Positions 15,837-24,500 of a DNA stretch of 33,977 nt are shown in pieces. This stretch comes from Lachnospiraceae bacterium (lineage in GTDB: Bacteria > Bacillota > Clostridia > Lachnospirales > Lachnospiraceae). The notes beneath the pieces are model-generated. The model did no database searches, was not told the origin of the DNA, and was given only the letters and a program-made list of their open reading frames with translations. Position numbers and translations under genes: made by a program. The DNA is taken from positions 1 to 33,977 of the forward strand of contig JAKSRR010000023.1 in the NCBI GenBank assembly GCA_024403455.1, in the 5' to 3' direction. How positions within the stretch are numbered: position 1 is the first letter of the stretch; every line of letters begins with the position of its first letter.

Positions 15837-16556
15837 TTACAGAAGTCCTCCGTCCATACGAATGACTTGTCCAGTTAGGTAAGGGGGACTAGTTAGAATC
15901 TGCCATGCCATGGCAGCGGCTTCCTTAGGATCTCCAGGACGACCAGAGGGAATCTCGTCAAAGAAGGCTTCCCGTTCCTCGTCAGATAAATGTTTGTTCA
16001 TTTCGGTGTCGATAAATCCTAGAGACAAGGCGTTCACCTGGATGCCGGAAGGCGCCAGCTCCTTGGCAAGGGCCTTGGTAAATGCGTCTACGGCCCCCTT
16101 GGAAGAGGAGTAGGCAACCTCCATGGAAGCCCCCGATTGTCCCCACATGGAAGAAATATTCAGAATATGGCCACGATGTTCCTTTAACATAAGTTTTGCC
16201 GCCGCTTTGCTACATAGGAATACACCATCTACATTGACGCCCATGAGCTCCTTCCACTCTTCGTAGGAAGTATCTGTCAGTAGCTTAATCTGGCTAATGC
16301 CGGCATTATTAATGAGATAATCAACCCGGGGAAGATCAGCAAATAGAGTTTCGGCAAAATGGGGGTCTGCCACATTACCCTGATAAAAACGAACCGAAAC
16401 AGCGTAGGTGGTTTGCAAGGTCTCGGCGAGTGAAGAAAGCTGGTCGATACTTTTTTGGCAGCAGAGCACAAGGTCACAGCCCTTGCTGGCAAGAAGTGTT
16501 GCAATTTCTTTTCCAATGCCTCTGGAGGCACCGGTAATAACGGCGATAGGGTTCAT
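15837..16556 (-). CDS. FabG-like short-chain dehydrogenase/reductase
   Basis: This is a complete 239-residue classical SDR. Motifs are TGASRGIG (8-15) for NAD(P) binding, NNAG (83-86), NISS with catalytic S136, YSSSK with Y149 and K153, and a C-terminal TGQVIRMDGGLL typical of FabG-type 3-oxoacyl-ACP reductases. The usual PG after the active site is LG (ALSLGFIDTEM). A good ribosome site (AAAGGA, minus strand) precedes the ATG. It stands alone rather than in a fab cluster, so the substrate could be an acyl-ACP, a sugar or another carbonyl compound. Its promoter lies in the divergent region shared with trxB. Confidence 0.8.
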   Translation of the reverse strand: MNPIAVITGASRGIGKEIATLLASKGCDLVLCCQKSIDQLSSLAETLQTTYAVSVRFYQGNVADPHFAETLFADLPRVDYLINNAGISQIKLLTDTSYEEWKELMGVNVDGVFLCSKAAAKLMLKEHRGHILNISSMWGQSGASMEVAYSSSKGAVDAFTKALAKELAPSGIQVNALSLGFIDTEMNKHLSDEEREAFFDEIPSGRPGDPKEAAAMAWQILTSPPYLTGQVIRMDGGLL

Positions 16557-16587
16557 AGAAGAATTCCTTTCCTATGTGTTATTAATT

Positions 16588-16616
16588 ATTATACCTTAAT
16601 CTTTTGCTGGTTTACA
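16588..16616 (-). promoter_or_regulatory. Promoter of the SDR gene
   Basis: Read on the minus strand, TGTAAA (16616-16611) and a perfect -10 TATAAT (16593-16588) are separated by 17 bp. The site lies 32 bp before the SDR start codon. Confidence 0.65.
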
Positions 16617-16619
16617 CTT

Positions 16620-16651
16620 TTGACCATTGTATCTTCAAAATATGGTATGAT
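16620..16651 (+). promoter_or_regulatory. Promoter of trxB
   Basis: TTGACC (16620-16625) and TATGAT (16646-16651) are 20 bp apart, which is long. A TGG extension before the -10 (ATATGGTATGAT) should compensate. It lies back to back with the SDR promoter, so the two may be coregulated or compete. Confidence 0.55.
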
Positions 16652-16682
16652 GTATACATTGAAAATGGAAGGACGACTAGTC

Positions 16683-17606
16683 ATGGGCGAAATGCTTGAT
16701 ACCCTTATTATCGGTGCAGGACCAGCGGGCTTATCTGCTGGTATTTATGGATTGCGTGCCGGATTAAAACTATTGCTGCTAGAAAAAGCGGCTGCTGGTG
16801 GACAGGTGCAGTCAACCTATGCCGTAGATAATTATCCGGGACTGCCTGGAATCAGCGGGATGGACCTTTCCCTAAAAATGAAGGAACATTTTGAAAAAGT
16901 GGGTGGAACCATCATGACGGCAGAGGTAACTGGTGTGCAGAAAGAGGCGGAAAGACGTTTTCTAGTGAAGACAGACCAAGGAGATTTTGCCTGCAAATCG
17001 GTTCTTTTGGCAGCGGGAGCCCACCATGCAAAGCTAGGCGTTCCAGGGGAAGAAGAACTGGCTGGCTGTGGCGTGTCCTACTGTGCAACCTGCGATGGTG
17101 CATTTTATAAGGGTGCAGTTACGGCTGTTGTTGGTGGCGGCAATGTTGCTGTGGAGGATGCTATTTTTCTGGCAAGATTCTGTGAGAAGGTGTACCTAAT
17201 CCACAGAAGGGATACCCTGCGGGCAGAAAAAGCACTGCAGGATGTGCTTTTGGCACTTCCAAATGTAGAGATTCTTTGGGATACCACGGTAGAATGTATG
17301 CAGGGAGATGGAGAGTTAGAATCTCTGGTGATTCGAAATCTAAAGACGGATGAGCAGAAGGAACTGGCTGTAGAAGGCGTGTTTGTTGCGGTTGGCATTT
17401 TACCGGATACGGAGCGCTTTACAAATCTGGCGAAGACGGACGAACAGGGCTATTTTATAGCAGGGGAAGATGGGCGAACTTCAGAGCCAGGAATCTTTGT
17501 AGCAGGAGATGCTAGAAAGAAACCATTACGCCAGATTCTCACGGCAGCTGCAGATGGCGCGAATGCCATCACCAGTGCAGCAGAATATATTCGGGAGTTT
17601 ACATAA
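16683..17606 (+). CDS. trxB: Thioredoxin reductase
   Basis: The 307-residue flavoprotein transfers electrons from NADPH through FAD to thioredoxin in the cytoplasm. It has the FAD-binding GAGPAGLSAGIYGLRAG near the N-terminus, the redox-active CATC in SYCATCDGAFYKG, the NADPH-binding GGGNVAVEDAIFLA followed by HRRDTLRAEK, and the C-terminal FAD motif GIFVAGDARKKPLRQILTAAADGA. The ATG at 16683 follows AAGGA (16669-16673) by nine bases. The frame remains open upstream, but that extension crosses the promoter and adds non-homologous residues. HRR favours NADPH. No thioredoxin gene is adjacent. Confidence 0.93.
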   Translation: MGEMLDTLIIGAGPAGLSAGIYGLRAGLKLLLLEKAAAGGQVQSTYAVDNYPGLPGISGMDLSLKMKEHFEKVGGTIMTAEVTGVQKEAERRFLVKTDQGDFACKSVLLAAGAHHAKLGVPGEEELAGCGVSYCATCDGAFYKGAVTAVVGGGNVAVEDAIFLARFCEKVYLIHRRDTLRAEKALQDVLLALPNVEILWDTTVECMQGDGELESLVIRNLKTDEQKELAVEGVFVAVGILPDTERFTNLAKTDEQGYFIAGEDGRTSEPGIFVAGDARKKPLRQILTAAADGANAITSAAEYIREFT

Positions 17607-17671
17607 GTTCTACATATTTATAGTAGAAAGACTGAATTCTGACTGAATTACAAAAAAATACGAAAAAAGAG

Positions 17672-17731
17672 TTGACGCAAGTGGGGTGGTATGTTATTCT
17701 ATCACAGCATAAGAGCTCGGCTCTTTTTTTT
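17672..17731 (+). promoter_or_regulatory. Promoter and 5' hairpin/T-run ahead of rpmG-secE-nusG
   Basis: TTGACG (17672-17677) and TATTCT (17695-17700) with a 17-bp spacer put the start near 17707. Immediately after it, AAGAGC-TCG-GCTCTT (17711-17725) forms a 6-bp stem followed by an eight-T run (17724-17731), which has the form of an intrinsic terminator. It may end trxB readthrough, act as an attenuator, or stabilise the mRNA 5' end. Confidence 0.7.
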
Positions 17732-17770
17732 GTGGCGAGTAAATGCACTACGTATTTGGAGGATAAAGAT

Positions 17771-17920
17771 ATGCGTACAAGAATTACTTTAGCATGCACC
17801 GAGTGCAAGCAGAGAAACTATGACACTACCAAGGATAAGAAAACTCATCCTGATCGTATGGAAACCAAGAAGTACTGCAGATTCTGCAAGGCTCACACTT
17901 TACACAAAGAGACCAAATAA
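17771..17920 (+). CDS. rpmG: 50S ribosomal protein L33
   Basis: The 49-residue protein [17 protein letters not shown]... has two CxxC pairs (CTEC and CRFC), so it is the zinc-binding form of L33. GGAGG (17758-17762) sets the ATG at 17771; the frame is open further upstream but without a ribosome site. It opens the secE-nusG transcription unit, the usual position in Firmicutes. Zinc-binding L33 often has a zinc-free paralogue elsewhere in the genome; none is in this window. Confidence 0.95.
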   Translation: MRTRITLACTECKQRNYDTTKDKKTHPDRMETKKYCRFCKAHTLHKETK

Positions 17921-17950
17921 GTCGCCTTTTTACGTATAAAGGAGGCCGCC

Positions 17951-18145
17951 ATGGCAGAAGAAAAAGAAAAGAAGAAAAAGCAGAGTTTTTTCAAAGGCTT
18001 AAAGAAGGAATTCAGGAAAGTGCAATGGCCTACCAGAGGTGAAGTGGCTAAGGAAACGATTGCCGTTACTATCATTTCTGTTGTTGTAGGTGCGCTGATT
18101 GTATTGATTGATGGACTCTTACAGGCAGGTATTCACTTACTGTAA
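17951..18145 (+). CDS. secE: Preprotein translocase subunit SecE
   Basis: The 64-residue protein has a lysine-rich N-terminus, the conserved amphipathic element FFKGLKKEFRKVQWPTRGEV and one transmembrane helix (about 38-58). This is the short single-helix SecE of Gram-positive bacteria, which clamps SecY in the translocon. AAAGGAGG precedes the ATG. It lies 30 bp after rpmG and 46 bp before nusG. Confidence 0.95.
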   Translation: MAEEKEKKKKQSFFKGLKKEFRKVQWPTRGEVAKETIAVTIISVVVGALIVLIDGLLQAGIHLL

Positions 18146-18191
18146 GAAGCCTTTGGATTGGTTTGGATGTCCAGAAAAGGAGCAGGATTTC

Positions 18192-18866
18192 ATGGCAGAT
18201 ACAAGTAAAGCCGGAATCAAGAGAATGGCAGCAATGAAGGCCATTCGTGAGATGGGCGACTTAGGCGAAGTTCTTAAGCCTGTTCGTCCTGAAGGCGTTG
18301 TAGAGACCAACACTTACGACGCTGCTGCAAGTGGTAATAAGTCTGGCCGCGGTATGGGTGTTTATGTATTACACACTTACGCAGGCTATGAGAAGAAAGT
18401 AAAAGACAATATCGTAAAGGCTGTAGCAAACCGCCACCTGGAAGATAAGATTGTAGAAGTAATGATTCCTGAACAGGACGTTACAGAAGTACGCGCAACT
18501 GGTAAGAAGGTTGTTCGTAAGAAAGTTCTTCCTGGATATGTTCTTGTACGTATGGATGCAGATGATAATGACGCATGGTACGTTGTACGTAATACCCGTG
18601 GTGTTACCGGTTTCGTAGGACCCGGAGGCAAGCCCGTTCCCTTATCTGATGAAGAAGTGGAACGTATGATGAGTCAGGAACACACCATTAAGGCAGAATT
18701 TGCTGTTGGTGATATGGTTGTTGCAATCGATGGCGCATGGAAAGATGCAATCGGTCGCGTAACCAGAATTGACGAGAATAAGCATACCGCAACCATCATG
18801 ATGGAAATGTTTGGTCGTGAGACCCCTGTAGAGATTGACTTCTCTGATTTAAAGAAGTATGCTTAA
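18192..18866 (+). CDS. nusG: Transcription termination/antitermination factor NusG with N-terminal extension
   Basis: The NGN domain starts at GVYVLHTYAGYEKKVKDNI (residue 56 on) and includes LPGYVLVRM and the VRNTRGVTGFVG segment. The KOW domain is at FAVGDMVVAIDGAWKDAIGRV. The ATG at 18192 has AAAAGGAG (18175-18182) nine bases upstream. This gives 224 residues, against about 175-180 for usual NusG. The roughly 55-residue extension (MADTSKAGIKRMAAMK... ASGNKSGRG) is charged, then low-complexity. An internal ATG at 18354 would give a standard-length protein but has no ribosome site. NusG binds RNA polymerase and modulates pausing and coupling with ribosomes. Confidence 0.93.
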   Translation: MADTSKAGIKRMAAMKAIREMGDLGEVLKPVRPEGVVETNTYDAAASGNKSGRGMGVYVLHTYAGYEKKVKDNIVKAVANRHLEDKIVEVMIPEQDVTEVRATGKKVVRKKVLPGYVLVRMDADDNDAWYVVRNTRGVTGFVGPGGKPVPLSDEEVERMMSQEHTIKAEFAVGDMVVAIDGAWKDAIGRVTRIDENKHTATIMMEMFGRETPVEIDFSDLKKYA

Positions 18867-18994
18867 GGACGTGCGTTTAATAGCACGGTAAAGCGTTTAT
18901 GGCGCTTACAGGTTTATCCTGTTTTATATAGCGTGTGTGGGAGCATCTCATAGGGAGAAGCGCCACTACCACATTTTTTAAGGAGGAAGCCAAA

Positions 18995-19420
18995 ATGGCA
19001 AAGAAAGTAGAAGGCTACATTAAGTTACAGATCGCTGCCGGCAAAGCAACCCCGGCACCCCCGGTTGGTCCTGCTCTTGGTCAGCACGGTGTAAACATCG
19101 TTGAATTTACCAAGCAGTTCAACGCAAAGACAGCAGACATGGGTGATACCATCGTTCCTGTTGTTATTACGGTATATGCTGATAGAAGTTTCAGCTTCAT
19201 CGTAAAGACCCCCCCTGCACCCGTTCTTATTAAGAAAGCTTGCAAGATTAAGTCTGGTTCCGGTGTTCCTAACAAGAACAAAGTTGCAAAGATCACCAAG
19301 GCACAGGTCGAAGAAATTGCAAAGACCAAAATGCCTGATTTAAATGCAGCTAGCCTTGAAGCAGCAATGTCCATGATCGCTGGTACTTGCCGAAGCATGG
19401 GTGTAACCGTAGAAGACTAA
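18995..19420 (+). CDS. rplK: 50S ribosomal protein L11
   Basis: The 141-residue protein has the N-terminal [20 protein letters not shown] proline-rich segment (thiostrepton/GTPase-centre region) and the rRNA-binding C-terminal domain. AGGAGG (18981-18986) precedes the ATG at 18995. The 128-bp gap after nusG contains GTGGGAG...CACTACCAC pairing potential but no clear terminator, so rplK is probably cotranscribed with nusG. Confidence 0.96.
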   Translation: MAKKVEGYIKLQIAAGKATPAPPVGPALGQHGVNIVEFTKQFNAKTADMGDTIVPVVITVYADRSFSFIVKTPPAPVLIKKACKIKSGSGVPNKNKVAKITKAQVEEIAKTKMPDLNAASLEAAMSMIAGTCRSMGVTVED

Positions 19421-19473
19421 TTGACAGAGAGTGGAAGGGCCTTTTGGTCCGCTAAACCACCAGGAGGTATAAT

Positions 19474-20163
19474 ATGAAGCATGGAAAGAAATATGTAGAA
19501 GCTGCAAAGCAGTTCGACAGAGCTACTTATTATGAAGCAGCTGAAGCAGTAGCAATGGTTAAGAAGACCGCTACCGCAAAGTTTGATGAGACTGTTGAAG
19601 TACACTTAAGAACCGGTTGCGACGGACGTCATGCTGATCAGCAGATCCGAGGTGCAGTAGTTCTTCCTAACGGTACTGGTAAGACTGTTCGCGTACTTGT
19701 ATTTGCAAAGGGTGCAAAGCTTGATGAAGCTACTGCAGCTGGAGCAGATTTCGTAGGTGGCGAAGAGCTTATTCCTAAGATCCAGAATGATGGTTGGTTC
19801 GAGTTCGACGTAGTTGTTGCTACCCCTGACATGATGGGTGTTGTAGGTCGTCTCGGTAAGGTACTTGGTCCTAAGGGACTTATGCCTAACCCTAAGGCTG
19901 GTACCGTAACTATGGATGTTACCAAGGCTATCAACGATATCAAGGCTGGTAAGATTGAGTACCGTCTTGACAAGTCCAACATTGTTCACTGCCCTATCGG
20001 AAAGGCTTCCTTTACTGAAGAGCAGTTAAATGAGAACTTAAATGCTCTTATGGACGCTATCGTAAAGGCTCGTCCTTCAACCTTAAAGGGACAGTACATC
20101 AAGTCCATGACCCTTGCATCTACCATGGGTCCTGGCGTACGTTGCAACGTTGCAAAGTACTAA
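19474..20163 (+). CDS. rplA: 50S ribosomal protein L1
   Basis: The 229-residue protein [16 protein letters not shown]... has the L1 hallmarks [24 protein letters not shown] and [15 protein letters not shown]. It starts 53 bp after rplK with AGGAGG upstream. In many bacteria L1 represses its own operon by binding mRNA that mimics its rRNA site. The leader here has GTGG...CCAC complementarity (19431-19460), but I cannot confirm a true L1 site by eye. Confidence 0.96.
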   Translation: MKHGKKYVEAAKQFDRATYYEAAEAVAMVKKTATAKFDETVEVHLRTGCDGRHADQQIRGAVVLPNGTGKTVRVLVFAKGAKLDEATAAGADFVGGEELIPKIQNDGWFEFDVVVATPDMMGVVGRLGKVLGPKGLMPNPKAGTVTMDVTKAINDIKAGKIEYRLDKSNIVHCPIGKASFTEEQLNENLNALMDAIVKARPSTLKGQYIKSMTLASTMGPGVRCNVAKY

Positions 20164-20189
20164 TTCTGTATTCTCCAGGTGGCGGTTTG

Positions 20190-20218
20190 TTGACAAATCT
20201 CTGCCGGTAGAGTAATAT
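20190..20218 (+). promoter_or_regulatory. Promoter of the rplJL unit
   Basis: A consensus TTGACA (20190-20195), 17-bp spacer and TAATAT (20213-20218) predict a start near 20225, directly ahead of the L10 leader. Confidence 0.85.
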
Positions 20219-20224
20219 AGCAAA

Positions 20225-20350
20225 GGTTCTGCTATAGGAACCGCGCCGAAGACAGTAGGTGTTCGTAAGAACGTAACACGTTAGGGCCTACCGAGGAGAG
20301 AAGTTTTTATAACGATTACTTCAACCCTCTGTCATTGGCAGAGGGTTTTA
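20225..20350 (+). promoter_or_regulatory. Ribosomal protein L10 leader with intrinsic attenuator
   Basis: The 5' UTR contains CCGAAGACAGTAGGTG (20246-20261) and its partner GCCTACCGAGGAG (20286-20298), the signature of the L10 leader RNA. A perfect 9-bp hairpin, AACCCTCTG with CAGAGGGTT (20323-20347), runs into TTTT and is the terminator. By family knowledge, excess L10(L12)4 complex binds the leader and lowers rplJL expression. Confidence 0.9.
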
Positions 20351-20397
20351 TCATGAAAACCTCTTTCGGCATGAAATCTAAAAGGAGGTAAAAAAGA

Positions 20398-20910
20398 ATG
20401 GCAAAGGTAGAATTAAAGCAGCCCATCGTTGCAGAGATTTCTGAAGCGATTAAGGATGCTCAGTCCGTAGTTCTCGTAGACCACAGAGGTCTTACTGTAG
20501 AGCAGGATACCCAGCTTCGTAAGCAGCTTCGTGAGGCAGGCGTTGTTTATAAGGTATACAAGAATACCATGATGACCCGTGCTTTCGCTGGTACTGAGTT
20601 CGAAGGCCTTACCCAGTATCTGGAGGGACCCAGCGCAATGGCTGTTTCCAAGACAGATGCAACTGCACCTGCAAGAGTACTTGCAAAGTTTGCAGAAAAG
20701 GCTGACAAGCTTGAGCTTAAGGCTGGTGTTGTTGAAGGTACCGTATATGACCAGGCTGGAATCAAAGAGATCTCTACGATCCCTTCCAGAGAAGAGCTTC
20801 TTTCCAAGCTCCTTGGCAGCATGAAGAATCCTATCAGCAACTTCGCTCGTGTGCTTAACCAGATCGCTGAAAAAGGCGGCGAGGCAGCACCCGCAGCAGA
20901 TGCAGAATAA
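20398..20910 (+). CDS. rplJ: 50S ribosomal protein L10
   Basis: The 170-residue stalk base protein anchors L7/L12 dimers on the ribosome through its C-terminal helix. The N-terminus (ISEAIKDAQSVVLVDHRGLTVEQDTQLRKQLREAGV) and YKNTMMTRAF are typical. AAAGGAGG precedes the ATG. It is the first gene after the L10 leader and attenuator and is probably under L10 autoregulation. Confidence 0.96.
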   Translation: MAKVELKQPIVAEISEAIKDAQSVVLVDHRGLTVEQDTQLRKQLREAGVVYKVYKNTMMTRAFAGTEFEGLTQYLEGPSAMAVSKTDATAPARVLAKFAEKADKLELKAGVVEGTVYDQAGIKEISTIPSREELLSKLLGSMKNPISNFARVLNQIAEKGGEAAPAADAE

Positions 20911-20955
20911 TCTGCAAATTACTTATTAACTAAACTTTTATGGAGGTAAAATAAA

Positions 20956-21327
20956 ATGGCTAAAATGTCTACCCAGGAATTTATTGATGCAATCAAGGAA
21001 CTTTCTGTTCTTGAGTTAAATGACCTTGTTAAGGCTTGTGAAGAAGAGTTCGGTGTATCCGCAGCAGCAGGTGCTGTAGTTATGGCAGCAGGTCCTGCAG
21101 CAGCAGCTGAAGAGAAGACCGAGTTCGATGTTGAGCTTACCAGCTTTGGTGAGAAGAAGATGGATGTTATTAAGGAGATCCGTGGTATCACTGGTCTTGG
21201 CCTTAAGGAATCCAAGGAGCTTGTTGAAGGCGCTCCTAAGATGGTTAAGGAAGGCGCTTCCAAGGAAGAAGCTAACGATATCAAGGCTAAGCTTGAGGCT
21301 GTTGGTGCAACTGTAACCTTAAAGTAA
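20956..21327 (+). CDS. rplL: 50S ribosomal protein L7/L12
   Basis: The 123-residue protein has an N-terminal dimerisation helix, an alanine-rich hinge ([18 protein letters not shown]) and a C-terminal factor-binding domain ([25 protein letters not shown]). It recruits translational GTPases such as the EF-G and EF-Tu encoded downstream. It starts 45 bp after rplJ with GGAGG and is followed by a terminator. Confidence 0.97.
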   Translation: MAKMSTQEFIDAIKELSVLELNDLVKACEEEFGVSAAAGAVVMAAGPAAAAEEKTEFDVELTSFGEKKMDVIKEIRGITGLGLKESKELVEGAPKMVKEGASKEEANDIKAKLEAVGATVTLK

Positions 21328-21344
21328 TTTCAAATTACATTCTT

Positions 21345-21384
21345 CAGAGGGTGTGGCAAATGCCATGCCCTCTGTTTTCTTTTA
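21345..21384 (+). terminator. Terminator after rplL
   Basis: CAGAGGGTGTGGC and GCCATGCCCTCTG pair with a 2-bp internal mismatch around AAAT, followed by TTTTCTTTT. Confidence 0.9.
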
Positions 21385-21421
21385 CTTTCTATAGAATTCT
21401 AAAATTCTTCAAAAAATTTCG

Positions 21422-21451
21422 TTGACATGTATTTCATGACTGTGATATTAT
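21422..21451 (+). promoter_or_regulatory. Promoter of rpoBC
   Basis: TTGACA (21422-21427) and an extended -10 TGA-TATTAT (TATTAT 21446-21451) have an 18-bp spacer. The start near 21458 leaves an approximately 85-nt leader with TAGGTC/GGCCTA pairing potential but no T-run terminator. Confidence 0.85.
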
Positions 21452-21543
21452 GGTATTTGCGTCATTGTGGCGCAGTAGGTCTTTTTATGCTGTTTTTTTA
21501 GCGGGGCCTATGGAATTACTATAAAAACGGGAGTGATTGTGAC

Positions 21544-24500
21544 ATGGATAAGAACAGAATGCGTCCCATTGTAAATGGCGGTGTTGAGCGTATGAGCTAC
21601 GCCAGCCAGAAGGAAGTACTTGAAATTCCTAATCTCTTGGATGTTCAGAAGGTTTCCTACGACTGGTTTTTGCACCAGGGATTAAAGGAAGTTTTCGATG
21701 ACTTCTCACCGATTGAGGATAAGTGCGACCACTACAGTCTGGAGTTTGCTTCTTTTGTACTTGATGAAAAAGATGCAAAGCATACCATTGACCAGTGCAA
21801 GGACAGAGACCTTACATATGAAGCACCTTTAAAGGTAAAGGTACGTCTCTTTAACAAGCAGAAAGAAGAAATCAAAGAACATGAAGTATTCATGGGCAAT
21901 TTCCCTTTGATGACCGAGACTGGAACCTTCGTAATCAATGGTGCTGAGCGTGTAATCGTATCTCAGCTCGTTCGTTCCCCTGGTATTTACTGTACCAACG
22001 GTCAGTCTAAAGATAAGAAGCACTATGTACACAACTGCCAGATTATTCCTTATCGTGGTGGCTGGTTAGAGTGCGAAACCGATGCAAACGATCCTGAAGA
22101 TCCATTAGTAATCGGTATTGATAAGAATAAGAGCCTTATGATTTCCGTATTCCTTCGTGCAATCGGTTACGGCACCAATGAAGAGATTATTGATCTCTTT
22201 GGTGAAGAACCTAAGCTTATGAAGAGTCTTGAGAAGGATAAGGCAAGAAACTATGAAGAAGGTCTGAAGGAACTCTACAGTGTTGTTCGTAAGGGTGAAC
22301 CTTTCTCTATGGAGTCTGCAGAGAAGTATGTATCTGATACCTTCTTCGATGTAAAGAGATACGAACTTGCAAAAGTTGGTAGATATATGTTCAATAAGAA
22401 GCTTGCACTGAAGAATCGTATTGCAGGCTATACCTTCGTAGAGGATGTTATTGATCCTTTAACTGGCGAAGTGATTGCAAAGGCTGGTACGGTTGCTACC
22501 GTAGCCATTGCAGAAGAAATTCAGAATGCTGGTGTGCAGTCTGTAACCATCGCTGCAGAAGATAAGAACATTAAGGTAATCTCCAACTTAATGGTAGATA
22601 TTAACGAGTGGTGCGATGTTGATGCGGAAGCACTTGGTGTTAATGAACTTGTATACTTCCCTGTACTTACTAAGATTTTACAGGAGTGCGAGGATAAGCC
22701 TGAGAAGCTTGCTTCCACCATTAAGGAGAACATTGCAAGCTTAATTCCTAGACATATCACAAAGTCTGATATTGTTTCTGCAATTAACTATGCATTATGC
22801 CTTGAGCACAAGGTTGGCCAGTGGGATGATATTGACCACTTAGGAAACCGTCGTGTTCGTACCGTAGGTGAGCTTTTACAGAACCAGTTCCGTATCGGTC
22901 TTTCCCGTATGGAAAGAGTTGTAAAGGAACGTATGAATGCAAATGACAGCGAGGATATTTCTCCTCAGGCATTAATCAACATTAAGCCTGTACAGGCAGC
23001 AATCAAAGAATTCTTTGGTTCCTCCCAGCTGTCTCAGTTCATGGATCAGACGAACCCTCTGTCCGAGATTACAAACAAGCGTCGTCTTTCTGCATTAGGA
23101 CCTGGTGGTTTGAACAGAGAGAATGCAAAGCTGGAAGTTCGAGACATTCACTATACCCACTATGGTCGTATGTGTCCTATCGAGTCTCCAGAAGGTCAGA
23201 ACATCGGTCTGATTGGATCTTTGGCTGTATATGCACGTGTTAACGAATATGGTTTCGTTGAAGCGCCTTACAGAAAGATTGATAAGAAGGATCCTTCCAA
23301 CCCTGTTGTTACTGACGAAGTAGTATATATGACTGCAGATGTGGAAGATAATTACTACATTGCACAGGCAAGTGCGAAGATTGATGAAAAGGGCCGTTTC
23401 TTAAATGAAAAGGTAGCTGGACGTCATCGCAACAGTACTGGTGAGTACAGAAGAGAGAAGTTCGACTTCATGGACGTATCTCCTAAGATGGTATTCTCCG
23501 CAGGTACTGAGTTGATTCCTTTCCTGCAGAACGATGACCCTACCCGTGCACTCATGGGTGCCAACATGCAGCGTCAGGCAGTTCCTCTGTTAGTAACCGA
23601 AGCACCTGTTGTAGGTACCGGTTTAGAGACCAAGGTCGCTGTTGACTCTGGTGCCTGCGTGGTAGCAAAGAATGCTGGTGAGGTTACCTACGTATCTTCT
23701 GAACTTATTAAGGTTAAGCTTGATAAGGGCGGTGTAGATGAGTACAAGCTTCACAAGTATGTAAGAAGTAACCAGTCTAACTGCTACAACCAGAAGCCTA
23801 TCGTATTCAAGGGCAACCACATTGAAGCAGGACAGGTTATTGCTGATGGTCCTTCCACTCATAATGGTGAGCTTTCTCTTGGTAGAAACCCTCTGATTGG
23901 TTTCATGACCTGGGAAGGTTATAACTACGAAGATGCGGTTCTTCTTAGTGAGAACCTTGTAAAGGAAGATGTTTATACTTCCATCCATATTGAGAAGTAC
24001 GAAGTAGATGCTCGTGATACCAAGAATGGTCCCGAAGAAATCACCCGCGATATCGCAAACGTTGGTGAAAGAGCAAAGCGCGACCTTGATGAAAGAGGTA
24101 TCATCCGTATCGGTGCAGAAGTTCGCGCCGGTGACTACCTGGTTGGTAAGGTTATGCCTAAGGGTGAGAACGACTCTACTTTAGAGAATGGTTACAATCG
24201 TCTAATCAATGCCGTTAACGGTGATAAGGCGAAGTCCATGAAGGATGTATCCTTAAAGGTTCCTCATGGCGCTTACGGTACCGTAGTAGATGTTAAGGTA
24301 TTCTCCAGAGCGGAAGGTGACACCGAATTAAATGCTGGTGTAAACATGAAGGTTCGCGTATATATCGCCCAGAAGAGAAAGATTGGTGTGGGTGATAAGA
24401 TGGCAGGTCGTCACGGTAACAAGGGTGTAGTTTCCCGCGTTCTCCCTGTAGAAGATATGCCTTACTTACCGAATGGTCGTCCTCTGGATATCGTACTTAA

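Noticed and set aside
16455-16682. N-terminal extension of trxB
   Set aside because: It crosses the divergent promoters and overlaps the SDR coding region. The ATG at 16683 has a good ribosome site and gives the usual family length.
17607-17629. Terminator after trxB (TTCTAC...GTAGAA)
   Set aside because: The stem is only 6 AT-rich pairs and no T-run follows.
18354-18866. Standard-length NusG starting at the internal ATG
   Set aside because: No ribosome-binding site precedes 18354, while 18192 has a strong one.
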